DNA from: Ehretia macrophylla
Taxonomy: Eukaryota; Streptophyta; Magnoliopsida; Boraginales; Ehretiaceae
Direction: 5' to 3'
Length of the DNA: 64,000 nt
NCBI GenBank assembly: GCA_037974665.1
Contig: CM075773.1
Span: forward strand, 63,890,763 to 63,954,762
Positions 11,689 through 24,345 of this stretch are shown in pieces. The position numbers and the translations under genes are program-made. Every line of letters starts with the position of its first letter. The stretch's first letter is position 1. The notes beneath the pieces are model-generated. The model was not told the DNA's origin. It did no database searches and was given only the letters and a program-made list of their open reading frames with translations.

Positions 11689-14600
11689 TCCTCTCTCCCT
11701 TAAAATAATTTTGTCCCCAAAATTCTTACTTGATTCTCAAAACTACTCGGGGTGCTGCTGCTTTATCTGATCTTGCCTTACCCAAGTAGCCTATTCTATA
11801 CCATGGTGATCCTACAAGACTTTAACCATCAGAATCTTCTTTGTACGTAGCTCTTGAACTTTCTAATCTAGAATACGAATAGGGTTCTCCTCATAAGACA
11901 AGTTCTCATTAAGCTGCAACGGCTCTGGCTCAAGCACATGAGATGGATCAAGATGATACTTTCTTAACATGGACACATGAAACACATCATGAAGTTTCGA
12001 AAGACTAGGAGGTAATACCAAGTGATAAGCCAACTTATCAACCCTTACAATGATTTCAAAAGGCCCAACATATCTCAGACTCAGCTTTCCACCTTTACTA
12101 TGTCGCACCAATCCCTTACGGGGATATATTTTTAAGAAAACTTGATCACCTACCTTAATTCCATGTCTCGTTTGCGCTTGTCAACATAACTCTTTTGCCT
12201 GCTTTGAGCAGTAAGCATCCTTCGACGGATGAGGTGCACATTTTCAATCATCTCCAGAAGTTTAGGCAACAAGGCTAGATCAATGATTTTTATTTCCCCA
12301 ACTTCATCCCAATATAAAGGAGATTGAAATTCATGTCCATACAAAGCCTCATACGGAGCGATGTCAATAGTAGATTGATAAGTGTTGTTATATGCGCACT
12401 TTGCTAAAGGTAAATGTTTCTCCCAACTCTTTCTGAAATTTAATACACAAGCCCTCAATAAATCCTCTAATATTTAGATAGTTTTCTCTGATTTCCCATC
12501 AGTCTGAGGATGATAAGCTGTGTTGAAACTCAATTTAATTCCCAGGAATACCTGCAACCGCTGCCAGAATTGAGACGTGAATCAAGGATCTCTATCTCGT
12601 ACAATACTCGCCAGCACTCCATGTAGTTTCACAATATTTGCAACATACAGATCTGTTAGTTTCTCAAGACAGTCATGCTTATTCATTGGGATAAAGTGAG
12701 TAGTCTTTGTTAGCCTGTCTACCACAACCCATATAGCATCAAAACCTTTCATTGTCCTTGGCAAATCTGTAACGAAATCAATTGTAACATGTTCCCATTT
12801 CCATCTAGGAATGGCCAAAGGTTGTAATAGACCTGCTGGTCGCTGGTATTTTTCTTTAACTTGCTGACAAGTCAAGTATTAGGATACAAACTCGACAATC
12901 TCCCTTTTCATATTGTTCCACCAATAGTGTTGTTTCAGATCCCGATACATTTTAGTATCACCTGGGTGAATGGTATATTTAGTATTGTGAGCCTTATCAA
13001 GGATCTCCTTTTTCAAGTTTTGATCATTAGGGACATAAACCCTATTTCTGAAGCGCAGAATACCATCATCATGCACTTTAAAATCTGACTCTCTCCATTT
13101 GATTCGATCTTTGATTTTCTGAAGTTGTGGATCATTCTGCTGAGCTTCATGAATCTGAGACAATAACAAGGGTTAAACTTATAAATTTTTAAATAAAATC
13201 CCGGCTTGAGTAGTTTTTGGCTTCCACAAACTGATATTCTCAACTAACTCCCAACTCTTAATTATCATACTTGCAATGCTTGCTTTTCGATTAAGTGCAT
13301 CAGTAACAACATTAGCTTTTCCCGACAAGTAATTAATGGCACAATTATAGTCATCTAGTAGCTCTATCCAACACCTTTGCCTCATATTCAGTTCTTTATG
13401 CAAAAACAGATATTTCAAACTCTTGTGATTAGTATATATCTCAAATCTGTTACCCCACAAATAATGGCGCCATTTTTTCAGTGCGAACACAATAACAGCC
13501 AATTCTAAATTATGAGTAGGATAATTGCCCTCATATGGTTTCAATTTCTGGGAGGCATAGGCGATTACCCTACCATTCTGCATCAATACGCAGCCCAAAC
13601 CTTCTTTCGAAGTATCGCTGTAAATCACAAAGTTCTCATTTCCCTCGGGCAATGCGAGAATAGAAGCTGTAGTCAATCTTTTCTTCAATTCCTGAAAGCT
13701 ACTCTCATATTTATCATCTCATATAAAACTGGTCCTTTTCTGAGTAAGCTTGGTGATCAAAGGGCCTGCAATCTTGGTAAGCCAAGAAAACTACGCACCT
13801 CGGTCATATTCTTGGGTCTCTTCTAGGACAAGACTGCTTTAATCTTTGCAGGATCTATTGCAATACTCTGCTGAGAAATAATATGGCCCAGAAAAGCAAC
13901 TTGTTACAACTAGAATTCACATTTATTAAATTTGGCATATAATTGATGTTGTTGAAGCTTCTGTAAAACCAAATGTAGATGTTGTTCATGCTCAAACTCA
14001 GTTTTAGAATATATATATAAGTATATCATCAATGAATATTACCACAAACTGATCTAAATATAGTCGAAATACCTGATGCATAAGATCTATGAAAGTAGTT
14101 GGAGCATTAGTCGACCCAAAAGGCATCACAATAAACTCATAATGTACATATCTAGTTCGAAATGCGGTTTTTGGTACATCTTCCATGCGAATCTGAAGTT
14201 GATAATACCCTTGCCTCAAATCAAATTTGGAATATATCCTCGCCCCCTGTAACAGATCAAAGAATTCCTCATAAGAGGTAAATGATATTTGTTTTTAATT
14301 ATTACTAGATTCAGGCCCCCAGTAATCAATACACAGTCGCAGCGTGGCATCTTTCTTTTTCACAAATAACACGGGCGCACCTCACGGTGAAGAGCTCGAC
14401 TAAATGAATCCCTTCTCTAACAACCCCTGCAATTGGACTTTTAACTCTTGAAGTTCAGTAAAAGCCATTCTATACGGTGCTTTAGATATGGGTGAAGTCC
14501 TTGGCATCAAGTCAATTACAAATTCTATTTCCCGCTACAGTGGCAACCCTGGTAACTCCTGAGGAAATATATCTGGATACTCTTTAACAACTGGAACTTC

Positions 14601-16547
14601 ACTCAAATTCAATTTATTAGAGGGTTTGTTAATCAAGTAAGCAATATATGCATCACACCTTTTGCATAAAAGCTTAGAAGCTTTAGTTGAAGAAATAAGA
14701 AAAATCCCTGAAGAGTTATGATTCCCTGCTACCTCTATCACTGGCCAGCCAGGTATTTGAAACCTTACTACTTTTGTTCTACAGTTAAGCTGAGCATGAT
14801 ACTTCGCTAACCAATCCATACCCAAAATAACCTCATAGTCTTGGAAGGGAAGTAGGATAAGGTTGGCGGGAAAATTTTGCCCCTTTATATGAATTTCACA
14901 TGTTTTACACATATACTCAGTGACAAATTTTGTACCCATGGGTTTATTTTCTTCAATTTTATATGGCGACTTCTCAATTTTTAATTCAACACGTTGCACA
15001 CAAGGGGGAGTGATAAATGAATGGGTAGCACCGGGGTCAATTAACACTTTAACCAACTGATTTAAAATTAGAAATGTACCTTTGACTACTGTAGCTACCT
15101 CAGGTAACTCCTTCTGATTGATAGCATACACTCTAGCCTGAACTTGTTGTGTAAAAGAATTACCCGCAGGTCTACTCTAGTTGCCCTGAATCGAGGCCTG
15201 CCCCTGAATATTCTTAAACTTAGGACAATCCTTGGCCCGATGTTGGTCACTACCACAGCCGGTACATCTTCCCGTTTTTCTCCAGCAATTAGCTTCAGTA
15301 TGTCCTCTACTGTTACAATGGGGACACTGGTGACTCTGACTAGCTGCATTACCCCCAGAGGAAGCTTTGAATGAGGAAGTGGCGGTACTGCCCTGCTAAG
15401 ATTTCGTCACTGTCGGCTTATTTTGACTTTGGCCTTGACTCTGGCTCGGCCTCTATTGTCCCTGAGACTGACTCTAGGACTGAAAGTGTCTTGGTTGACT
15501 CTGGCTCTGAGGCTAAAAAGGCCTCTTACTTAACTGACTAGACTTTGCTCTGACCTCAAGTTTCTGTTTCTCAACACGCGCTGCGGCATTAAAAGCATCA
15601 CTATATGTAGAGAACTGGAATGGGGCGAAACTGTCCTGAATATCGAGCCTTAACCCACGAATAAATCTTCGGATCCTCTTCCTTATGGACTGAACTAGCT
15701 CAGGAGCAAAATGTGACAATCTATTAAATGTAGCTTCATATTGAGCAACGGCTATACTACCTTGCTTTAGTGACATGAATTCTTCTTATTTCATTTCCCG
15801 GGCAATCTCTGGGATTAGTTGTCTCATAATTCTTTCACAAAATTAGCCCATAGATACGGGATATCTAGATGTCCCACCTCAATTTCACTGTTCTTCACCA
15901 TTGCTCGGCATCACCGTCGAGCAAGAACACATAATAAGTGACTTTTTTCTCATTGGTGTATTCAAGGGCATTGTAAATTTTCTCAATCCTACCTAACCAC
16001 AGCTCAGCTTTCACATCATCGAGATCCCCTTGAAATCTAGGCGTCCTATATCTCATAAATCTCTCTAGTTGGTTACTATTGCCATTATTATTTCTATTTC
16101 TGTTGCCACATTTACCATTAGTACCGTTGTTACCATTTCCAGGATTATTAGCCCCTCGCTGTCCTTGTCGTTCCAATACCCTATTTGATCCATTGTCGTA
16201 GCCATTCTGTCTAAGACTTGCTCACTAATAGGCAGCTGTCTCGCTTCCCCAGATCCTTGTGCATCATCACATATTCGGGGTCTACGTTTGGGGCTAAGAA
16301 CTCTTTCTGCCATCTTTAATCTTTAGAAGGTACACGTGTTATAACAGGTATGCAAAATAAATCACAAGAATATCACATAAAGAACAATTTCACTTAATAC
16401 ACATTGTTCACATTAGCCACATATGGTACAATTATCACTTAATGCATGTTTTTCACTTTGTATGTGTGCACATTCATGCAAATTCACATTCACATTTAAA
16501 CCTCTACCCTTAGACCTAGAGTCCTATCCCGACTCATGCAATCTATA

Positions 16548-17937
16548 CTTCTTGAAACTCTATTTATGCATATCATGTTAAACACAACATTTTTCCGTAA
16601 TAAGTCTATGCAAACCTAGCAACATTTACAATTCCAAGTCCAAAAGTAAGCTAAACATGCTTTAGTTACATTTCCAAAGTACTTCATAAACTTACAACTA
16701 GCTTCTTTAATTTCTACATGTCAAAAGCTATGATCCAACATGTGCACAATAAAACTTTATTGCAAAACGAGCTATACAACTTGTAAAACGCATTCCTAGA
16801 TCATAGCCAAAACACATGCCAACCTTTCAAGCAAGCAAGCAAATTATCTTCAATCTTCTTCTTGAGGGGTTACTTTGGCTTCACCTGAAATTGTTGAATA
16901 AATGGAGCAACCACTAACTCACTGAGGGAAGGTCGGGGAGGCTTTTGAAAACCTTTTCATAATGCACATATGCCAAGTAACATGTATCAAAGCAATAAAT
17001 AGACATTAAGTAGGCATTAGACAATAACAAGAAGCATGAAAGCACTCAATCAAGTAATATAAAACTATATAAACACTCAAGTAAAGGATACGATTTCATT
17101 CCAACCTTATCACTCCCACTTCCTTTGCTCCTTTGCGATTGCAATGTAGATAATCCCTTATATCACCGGTGGGTGTACTCCAGATGTACCCCAAAATCCT
17201 ACGACCTAACACCCCAAGGCCTTCACCCCAAGCGAGTGAGGGAATAGGTCACAGAGGTCATATAACCACTGGCAAGCCCACTGTCGCCCAGTGGAGACAC
17301 AACACAACCGTGCCTTGATAAAAGGTTACAACCTTACGATATCACGCAATCAATCATTAAAACATTCATTCAATGAGCACTTAAAACAAGGGGACAACAA
17401 AGTGGGTTGCCCATCTAGCATTATAATAAGCAATATCACTCCATAAGCATTAATAACCAAAGCACAAATACGTATGAAAGTATTTCCACTTAAGCATTCA
17501 TTTAAGAGATTCACTTGCATACACATACATTTTACCCATTTTCCAATACGTAGAAGCTTGCTTGTGAGTGCCGTTAAGTTCACTTAGTAACAATTTAAGC
17601 ATCCAATTAACTAGCAACACAAAGAAAGTAGCATTCCACTTGAAATCCAAGGCTGGAAAATGCTAAAAAATACTGTTAGACCACGAAACCACCCCAAAAA
17701 GGCTAAAATTTTGACCTTTTAAGCCTTATTTGCATGAATTTACATATATGTAGGTGTTGAGCAATTCGATTGAGCCCAGAATAATCATTCAAGCATTTTA
17801 TCAAACACATAAACTACATATTAGGCAACATACTACACAACTAAATCATTCACATAAAATTCTAACTACCAAGAGTTATAATACACAAATTCTTGCAATA
17901 AACATTCTAGAACATGATTCCATAGCTAAGTGCTATG
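16548..17937 (-). repeat. 5' LTR of the Ty3 element, truncated
   Basis: Aligns with 9634-11034 of the 3' LTR, then breaks off at 17937 into unrelated sequence. A standard tRNA-Met primer-binding site is not visible at the inner end, around 16500-16547. Confidence 0.8.
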
Positions 17938-18270
17938 CGGGGAAAATTACTATACCTAGAAGGCTGGTGGGAACCACCTTTTGAACTTGTAGGAGCCACC
18001 TCTAGAATCCTTCACTGTCTGGTTTGTCCTGAATTTGTATGCCCTTGACGAGGATGTCAAGTCCTTAACGGGAGGTGTGTATAATATCCCACATCAGTGA
18101 AATATAGTGTGATTATATAGTTTATAAGTGGGTGTCGTGGGTATAAATAATAACTTGGGTTAGCCATTTTGGACCAGTTGAAAAGAGGGCTCAAGTAGTT
18201 ATTTCTTATGTCTACAACACTAATCGCGCATACGAGCCTGAGAATCTGGGCCCGGGGCGTGACAATATCC
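17938..18270 (+). mobile_element. scrap of another retroelement: coding tail plus LTR start
   Basis: The sequence GGATGTCAAGTCCTTAACGG followed by GGAGGTGT and then TATAATATCCCACATCAG looks like the usual end of a retroelement polyprotein, polypurine tract and LTR start in dicots. The LTR-like part continues to GGGGCGTGACAATATCC near 18270. No partner LTR is present. Family uncertain. Confidence 0.4.
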
Positions 18271-19004
18271 ATGACTTTGGATCAATCACGATGATTTAGA
18301 TAAAAGGATTCGATTGCGTGGAAATTACTCAAAAAAGGTTCGTGTACTTGCACTTCATCGTTAATTGGATAATCGTGATATATTACTAGGTGTCACTTGC
18401 GATTTGTGAATTAATTAGAAAGGGTTCTAATTAAATATTACTTAGATTAATATCCGCTGCTAATTAATTATGAACTCGAGAGGTCACACACAAAAGAAAT
18501 TAACGAATAAATTAGATTAGAAAAAGATTAGATTAATTTTATGATTGTCATAATATTGATATAATGGACTCGTAGTAATTAGATGATTGATTAGATTATT
18601 ACAGAGTCCAAGTATGGTCAATTTATACTGGCCCATGTATGATCGTGGGTCGAGAGAAGTTACTATATAAAGGAATGTTATGAGACAAAAAAAGCTAGCA
18701 CACAATTCTTTGTCAGTTCAAAATAATACGGGTGTTCTCTAAAAGCTCTAGTTGGGGCTAAATCTGATTGGTTGTGCGAATCTCATGTGGATTACTCTTG
18801 GAGGCTTTACACTTGGGAAGCTCGTCTCATAATCTTCTATTGTTTTGCATTTAGAGGTAATCCTAGAACTACGCATTATATGTAATTAGATTAAATTTGT
18901 TATATGTTTTAAATATGCGTGAATAACCATAAACGGATACATGTAATTAATTCCGCTGCAAAATTAAAATTTTTAATTATAATGTATGTTTCCTAACCCC
19001 TTGT
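18271..19004. other. unassigned non-coding DNA
   Basis: No gene seen. A TATATAAAG-type box near 18664-18672, followed by CTCTAAAAGCTCTAG and, further on, ATTCCGCTGCAAAAT near 18952-18965, is reminiscent of a copia-type LTR and leader, but no coding domain or second LTR supports it. Confidence 0.35.
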
Positions 19005-19665
19005 TGGCTGGGGATAAATGTCAATAATTCTGACTCTTTGGCGGAGGATAAATGTCAATACTTCTGACTCTATGATGAAGGATAAATGTCAATACTTCTA
19101 ACTCTATGCAGGAGGATAAATGCCAATATTTTTTACTCGATAGCAAAGGATAAATGCTTACTTAAACTTGGATATTGGATTCATTTGACTATGGTTTCTG
19201 GCATTAGGAATTCTTGGCATATGAATTTGGTTTGACATGAACTTTTGTTATTCTAGACATTAAAAATTGTGATTTTTGCTTGAACTTCATCGTTTTCAAA
19301 TATGAACTATGATAATATGACTATCTAACATATAAGAATATTTTAAAGATCCCAAGAGTTTTTTGGGAGATTACCACTTACTGAGATTTGTTGTTTATTT
19401 TGTAAAAATATTTTTCTTTGTAAAAGGTAAAGATAGACTTTGGTTTTGGCTTGGGACGGAGACAACCTTGATGAATAGCTAATACAACTCTTTTGGATTT
19501 CTTAGTTAGGAATAAATTGATTATTTCACTTAGACTTATGAGTTTTAATTTCTTAGGTTGGTTTGAGACTTTGGAAGAAGTTATTTCACTTAGACGTAAT
19601 GGTAGAGTTAGATGCCCTGATTGCTCGTAGCATATATATAATTATGATTTTAAAATTTTCATTTA
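19005..19665 (+). mobile_element. LTR fragment (copy A of the 52.2-55.0 kb element)
   Basis: Aligns with 53212-53937, the 3' part of the LTR at 52199-54036. It contains the degenerate minisatellite with GGATAAATG units. The alignment stops exactly where the Harbinger terminus begins. About 110 bases holding the LTR end and primer site of the other copy are missing here. Confidence 0.8.
19010..19165. repeat. degenerate 35-bp minisatellite in LTR
   Basis: Four to five imperfect units of the type GGATAAATGTCAATACTTCT, each followed by a GACTCTATGG-like stretch. The same array occurs at 53180-53390 in the second LTR copy. Confidence 0.8.
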
Positions 19666-19860
19666 GGCTCCGTTTGTTTGCTGTAAAATATTTTCCCGTA
19701 AAATATTTTCCACAGAAAACATTTTACGGTGTTTGGTAGGATGAAAAATGTAGTTAATGGTAAAATATTTTCAGTCAAAGGAAAAGTTGTAGTTAAAATG
19801 GGTGTAAAATATTTTCTCCTCCCTTGGGAGAAGAAAACATTTTACATCAGTTGGGCATTC
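19666..19860 (+). repeat. left terminal and subterminal repeats of the Harbinger element
   Basis: After the GGCTCCGTTTGTTTG terminus there are at least four TAAAATATTTTC-like motifs and two reverse-oriented GAAAACATTTTAC motifs within 190 bases. Such clustered short inverted motifs are known as transposase binding sites in related elements; here the role is inferred. Confidence 0.65.
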
Positions 19861-20195
19861 ACTTTTTACCTACCGCTTCCTCTCTCATCTCATAAAAAAG
19901 TGCGGCTGCTAAAGCTTTTGCCTTCACCGTCTCTCTCTTCTTTCTCTCACCTTCTCCTACCACAACATCAGATCTAGATCAAGGTATGTTTTTTTTATTA
20001 TTATTTTATAAAGTTCACAACATTGTCTATATATTTACGATATCTTTTTTTTTTCTTCTTAAAAGATCCCAATGTTCATAGCTTTCACAAACATATTTTT
20101 TTATTTATGATTTTTTTTTGGTTAGTTAACAGCATTGTCTTGCAATCCATGTTTTTTTTTTCTTTTTCGTTGTTTGTTCTTTTTCTTTTTCACAA

Positions 20196-20197
<2 letters not shown>

Positions 20198-20245
<48 letters not shown>
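20198..20245. repeat. (TA)n microsatellite
   Basis: TA run of about 48 bases in the non-coding 5' part of the Harbinger element. Confidence 0.95.
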
Positions 20246-20249
<4 letters not shown>

Positions 20250-21099
20250 GTTGGTGAAAGACACGACTGATTGTGGTTTTGTCAACAGGCACCATCTTAG
20301 GTTGGATTTGGTGAATCACATTTGTTGATTTAAGTGAAAGTTAAAGGTTGGAAGTTCAATAATTTGCGATTTTAAGGTGTGTGTTGATTTGGGTGTCCTG
20401 AAAATGTGGTGTTAATGCTCTTTTTTGCTATTAGAGTTTGATTTTGGTGTAGTGATGGAATTTATGAGATATGTGGTTTGAAAGTTGATGTAGAGTTTCA
20501 ATAAGGTTTGAGAATGGAATCTTTCTTAGCACATTCAAAGATATAATGATTTGCTCATTTGTGTTTTTTTTTTTTCAATTTTTGTTTTTGCAAAGGTTGT
20601 TAATTTTCTGTTTTGTTGTTGAAGTTAGTGAAATGATTGTGATAATAGAAATTTGATCTTATGAAGATGGATCTTGTTTACATTGTCTATTTTGATTTTC
20701 TTTTTAAGGAACTAGAATGTGTATTTTCTTGTTGCTTTGTGCTTGTTGCAATTTGCATTTTGACATGCTTTTTTTTCTTCTTTTCCTGCAATATTGTTTT
20801 AATTTGTCAAAATTGGTGACCGTGTTAGCTGTACTTTGCTCTATTTGATGGCTCATACAGTATGTTAAATGAGATATCCAAGTAATGGTACCTAGTTAAG
20901 ACTGGCTTATGCCATGGAGTATGTGCTTCAACTATGATTTTAATAGCTCTGTTTCTGAAATATTCTCTAAAGGCTCTTGCACTGTATATTGCAATTAGTT
21001 ACATCTATGTTATAAAACTAACTCTTTATTGATTTTTATTACACTATGTAGTAATAGTTGTCATTATTATATATTATTAGGCAGCTGTAGAAAGCTTCT

Positions 21100-22392
21100 A
21101 TGGATCACAGGAAAAAAATTCGTGTGATGACCATATCTATGGTTGCAATTACTCTAGCTATATGTCATGTCTATTTAAGAAAACTTAAGTGTAAACAGTC
21201 TGTACGTAGACAACCTCGATTACATGCAGAGTGTGAGAGAGATTTTTATATGAACAGTAAATTGTGTCGCTCTAACACTCATTGTGTTGAGCAAATTCAT
21301 ATGAAACCTATAGTTTTTAATAAACTTTGTGATCTTCTAACTACAAATAATTTATTGCGCCCAACCATAAATTTGTCTGTTAAGGAACAAGTTATGATAT
21401 TCCTACAAATATTAGGACACAATCTTAGGTTTCAGGTTATTAGTGGAAGATTTTACCGATCAGTGGAGATTGTCCATCAATACTTTAAGATTGTGTTGAC
21501 TGCAATTTTAAAGTTGTACAAGTATGTCATAAAAGACCCAGAGCTTTCAACACCTTCCCAAATTGCAAACAGCATAAGATTTTATCCATTTTTTAAGGTA
21601 AGTTTTATGTTTTATTAAAAATGACATTTTCCTTTTACATTAATCTTCTTAAAAATTTGATTAGAAATGTTTATCAATAGGATTGTGTGAGAGCAATAGA
21701 TGGAACTCATGTTGATGCAAATGTCCCTTTTGAATTTCAAGGCAAATTTCGTGGTCGTAAAGATGGAACAACATAAAATGTGTTGGCAGCCATCACTTTT
21801 GATTTAAGATTCACTTATGTTTTAGCTGGTTGGGAAGGAAGTGCACATGACTCACGTGTATTGACTGATGCACAATCGAGGCAAGGCGGTGTTAAGATTC
21901 TTGAAGGTATTAGAAAATAGACTTGTAATCGTGTGTGCATATATATATACATATGAAATTGGAAATAATTATACAATTTTCTATTTAATTGTATATGGTA
22001 TCCGTAATGGAATCATTTCCCCTTATCGTGGTATCAGATATCATCTCACGGAATTTAGTGAAAATCTATCTGAAAATGAGAAGGAGTTATTTAACCTTCG
22101 CCACTCCTCGTTGAGAACCACCATTGAATGTAGGTTTGGAATATTGAAGAAATGCTTTCGTGTAATTGATGCTCGACCGCATTGGTCATACCAAACACAA
22201 GTTGACGTTGTTTTGGGAAGTTGCATCCTTCATAACCTTGTAATGGTCACTGATCCATATGATTTCATTATGGATGAATTTGAAGAAAATGTTCGCATAG
22301 AAAGTTGTAGGCCTACATTAAGTCAAAGACAAAAGAGGGAAGAAAATCGAGAATGGTTGGCAAGAAGAGAAATGATAGCAACGATGATGTGA
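21100..22392 (+). pseudogene. PIF/Harbinger transposase (DDE), broken
   Basis: Exon 1 (21100-21597) gives an N-terminal region with the plant Harbinger pattern around YMNSKLCRSN and LSVKEQVMIFLQILGHN. A GTAAG donor at 21598 and a CAATAG acceptor ending at 21680 bound an 83-base intron. The next exon has the first catalytic aspartate in AIDGTHV, then GWEGSAHDSRVL with the second. A further exon from about 21995 has SPYRGIRYHL and the catalytic glutamate in TTIECRFGILK, and ends at 22392. The catalytic D, D and E are all visible. A stop codon at 21774-21776 interrupts the core (RGRKDGTT then stop), and the stretch before SPYRG lacks the usual Y-x-x-DAGY motif. It would cut and join the transposon ends with the Myb-like partner, but this copy is inactive. 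Confidence 0.88.
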
Positions 22393-22678
22393 AATAATTA
22401 CAACAATACATTAGATAATTAATGCATGAGTTTACTATTATGTATTGTTCTTCTTGGATATTGTTGTATTGACTAGTTTGTTAGATTTTTTCTATGGTTT
22501 GTTATGAATTGATGTTTATTATGGACTATCATGTTTAATTATGAATTGGATGAATTGGATTATTGGTCAAGTGCATGACTATTATGGTTTTTTACTATAG
22601 ACTGTTTTGGTTTGTTATAAATTGGATTGCTTGGTTGATTATTTATTTTGTCTCAACCTTAAAGGTTTGTATGTAGTC

Positions 22679-23460
22679 ATGAATACATCAAAGGATGGAA
22701 AGGGTAAAGCTAAACAATTCAGGTGGTCAAAGCCAATGTCCCACACACTTATGGAATTATTGGTTGAGGAGGCAATGAAGGGAAACAAACCTTCATCCAC
22801 TTTCAAGACCGAAAACTTTGTAAATGTTTCCAAAGCAATTGTTGATAAATTTGATGTTGATTGTCAAGTTATTCATGTTGAAAACCATTTGAGGACTATC
22901 AAAAAATAATGGAAGATAATTACACAACTCAAAGCAAAAAGTGGCTTCGATTGGGATGACAACAAGAAGATGATCACATCTGACAAATGTGTATATGAAG
23001 ATGAAGTCGCGGTAATATTTCAACCCTTTATATAAAACTTTATATACATTTATGTTTCTTGATGTTTGCTTGGTTTTTTTTTTATTTTCATTACAAGTTC
23101 ATCCAAATCATTAAAAATACTTGAACAAGAAGATTGAGATGTATGATGAGATGGCTTTGGTAGTTGGCAAGGATATGGCGACGGGAAACTTTGCAAAGTC
23201 CTTCACTGACATCAACATGGAATAAGCTATTGAAGTTGACTCCACACCAGTGGATGATTTTGATGTGGAAGTGAGCATGAACAAGACGATGGACACATCT
23301 TCTTCTGCTCATCCTTCAAGTACAAGGTCTCATCGCAAGAGATACCGAAATGTGGAAGATCTAGCTTCTGAGCTAATAGTAGATAACCTTGGGCAACTAG
23401 CTAATGTAATTGACAGGCTGAGCCAAAGTGAACTTATTGTATCTGATCTTTATATAGAGG
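22679..23460 (+). pseudogene. Harbinger Myb/SANT-like accessory protein, broken
   Basis: From ATG at 22679 the frame has the Myb/SANT-like domain typical of plant PIF/Harbinger second genes: FRWSKPMSHTLMELLVEEA, a central VENHLRTIKK, then (after a stop near 22907) LKAKSGFDWDDNKKMIT and an intron donor near 23012. After an acceptor around 23098 the reading continues, with a frame shift, through EMYDEMALVVGKDMATGNFA and a Ser/Thr-rich stretch to ELIVSDLYIEV at 23460, where the element is cut off. In active relatives this protein binds DNA and brings the transposase to the ends. Here at least two stops and one frame shift are present and the C terminus is lost. Confidence 0.8.
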
Positions 23461-24345
23461 TTAGGTTCATGGATCATTTGAGAGCTAGGTGGGAATGGGT
23501 AACTTGGTTTTTGCTCTACGAGGTATGGATTCTCAAACGTAACTAATGTAATTAAGGTTTTTATTTCATTCATTATTTTTTTTTTTTTCTGTTTTAAGTG
23601 TTAACTAAGAATTGTTACTAACATGAAATAATTTTTATTCTTTATATTATTTACTGAACCAGAGCCTGATCAATTTGAATAAACTTTGAGGAATCTCTTG
23701 GTTAAGATACTCTGTCCTTGTCAATTATAATAATCATGCGTTCTATTGAATCTATTTTCATTGAGGATTTTTTTAGGGATGTGTAACTAACTATTAATTA
23801 CTTTTATATAAATTTTGTTTTCTGTGCTATGTTAGAAAATGACATTGTTACATTTATACTTATATACTCACTATTTAGAATGGAAAACTTGATCATGTAT
23901 TTATGAGTTAAACAAAAAGTTTTGATGTAATATAAAACTTACCCCTTATTTTTGATACGCCAATTGTAATTGCCTTATTTGAATCATTTGGTTGAATCTT
24001 TGCGTTATCAATCATTAAGCATCCTTCAGGATTGTTTAGTTATTCATAAAAATGATAGATGGATGGCATTAAGTGATTTTGTTTTAGTTAGTGCTATTGA
24101 TTGATAATACTTTGGTAAACAATATCCTTATACCATTGTGGGTCATTCATTCTAAAAATCGAAAACCTAGTCTCTTAGTAAGATTGCATTGAAAATTATT
24201 ACTACTCTTGCTATATTGTTGATACTCCAGTATGCATAAGGCTTACCCCCTTCCTATCAACATCGCATTTGGATCTATTGTCAAATTTGTAGATATTGCA
24301 CCTCTGTTAAATTGAGCCTTTTAGTTCTTGAGGATGTCATTAAAA
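23461..24345 (+). mobile_element. LTR-element leader fragment (copy A)
   Basis: Matches 54048-54958 over its whole length. In that copy it follows the LTR and primer-binding site, so it is the untranslated leader of an LTR element. No gag frame is recognisable. The match ends at ATTAAAATTTA, next to a Harbinger-like terminus. Confidence 0.75.

Larger units (their letters stand above)
9634..17937 (-). mobile_element. Ty3/gypsy element, Tekay/Del-like chromovirus, nearly full length but broken
   Basis: The element lies on the minus strand. Its 3' LTR is at about 9634-11688 and its 5' LTR at 16548-17937, the latter lacking its outer 600 or so bases. Between them, in element order: gag about 16313-15510, zinc knuckle about 15330-15220, protease about 15130-14540, reverse transcriptase about 14400-13750 with the FIDD box, RNase H about 13690-13180, integrase about 13170-12150, and a C-terminal part to about 11860 with the FHVSMLRKY and PSHVLEPEPL phrases of the Tekay/Del clade. 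A polypurine tract (minus strand) lies at 11689-11705. It is a fossil with roughly ten or more breaks. In a 120-base LTR sample I count about three differences, pointing to a fairly recent insertion. Confidence 0.9.
19666..23460 (+). mobile_element. PIF/Harbinger DNA transposon, right end missing
   Basis: The left terminus GGCTCCGTTTGTTTGCTG follows a TTA, the target trinucleotide of this superfamily. Just inside are several TAAAATATTTTC and GAAAACATTTTAC motifs in both orientations, probably subterminal transposase sites. The element carries the two genes expected of PIF/Harbinger: a DDE transposase (21100-22392) and a Myb/SANT-like protein (22679-23460). The right end is lost: at 23461 the sequence switches to leader DNA shared with 54048-54958, beginning TTAGG, and no inverted copy of the left terminus is found. 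Both genes carry breaks, so it cannot move on its own. Confidence 0.85.
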
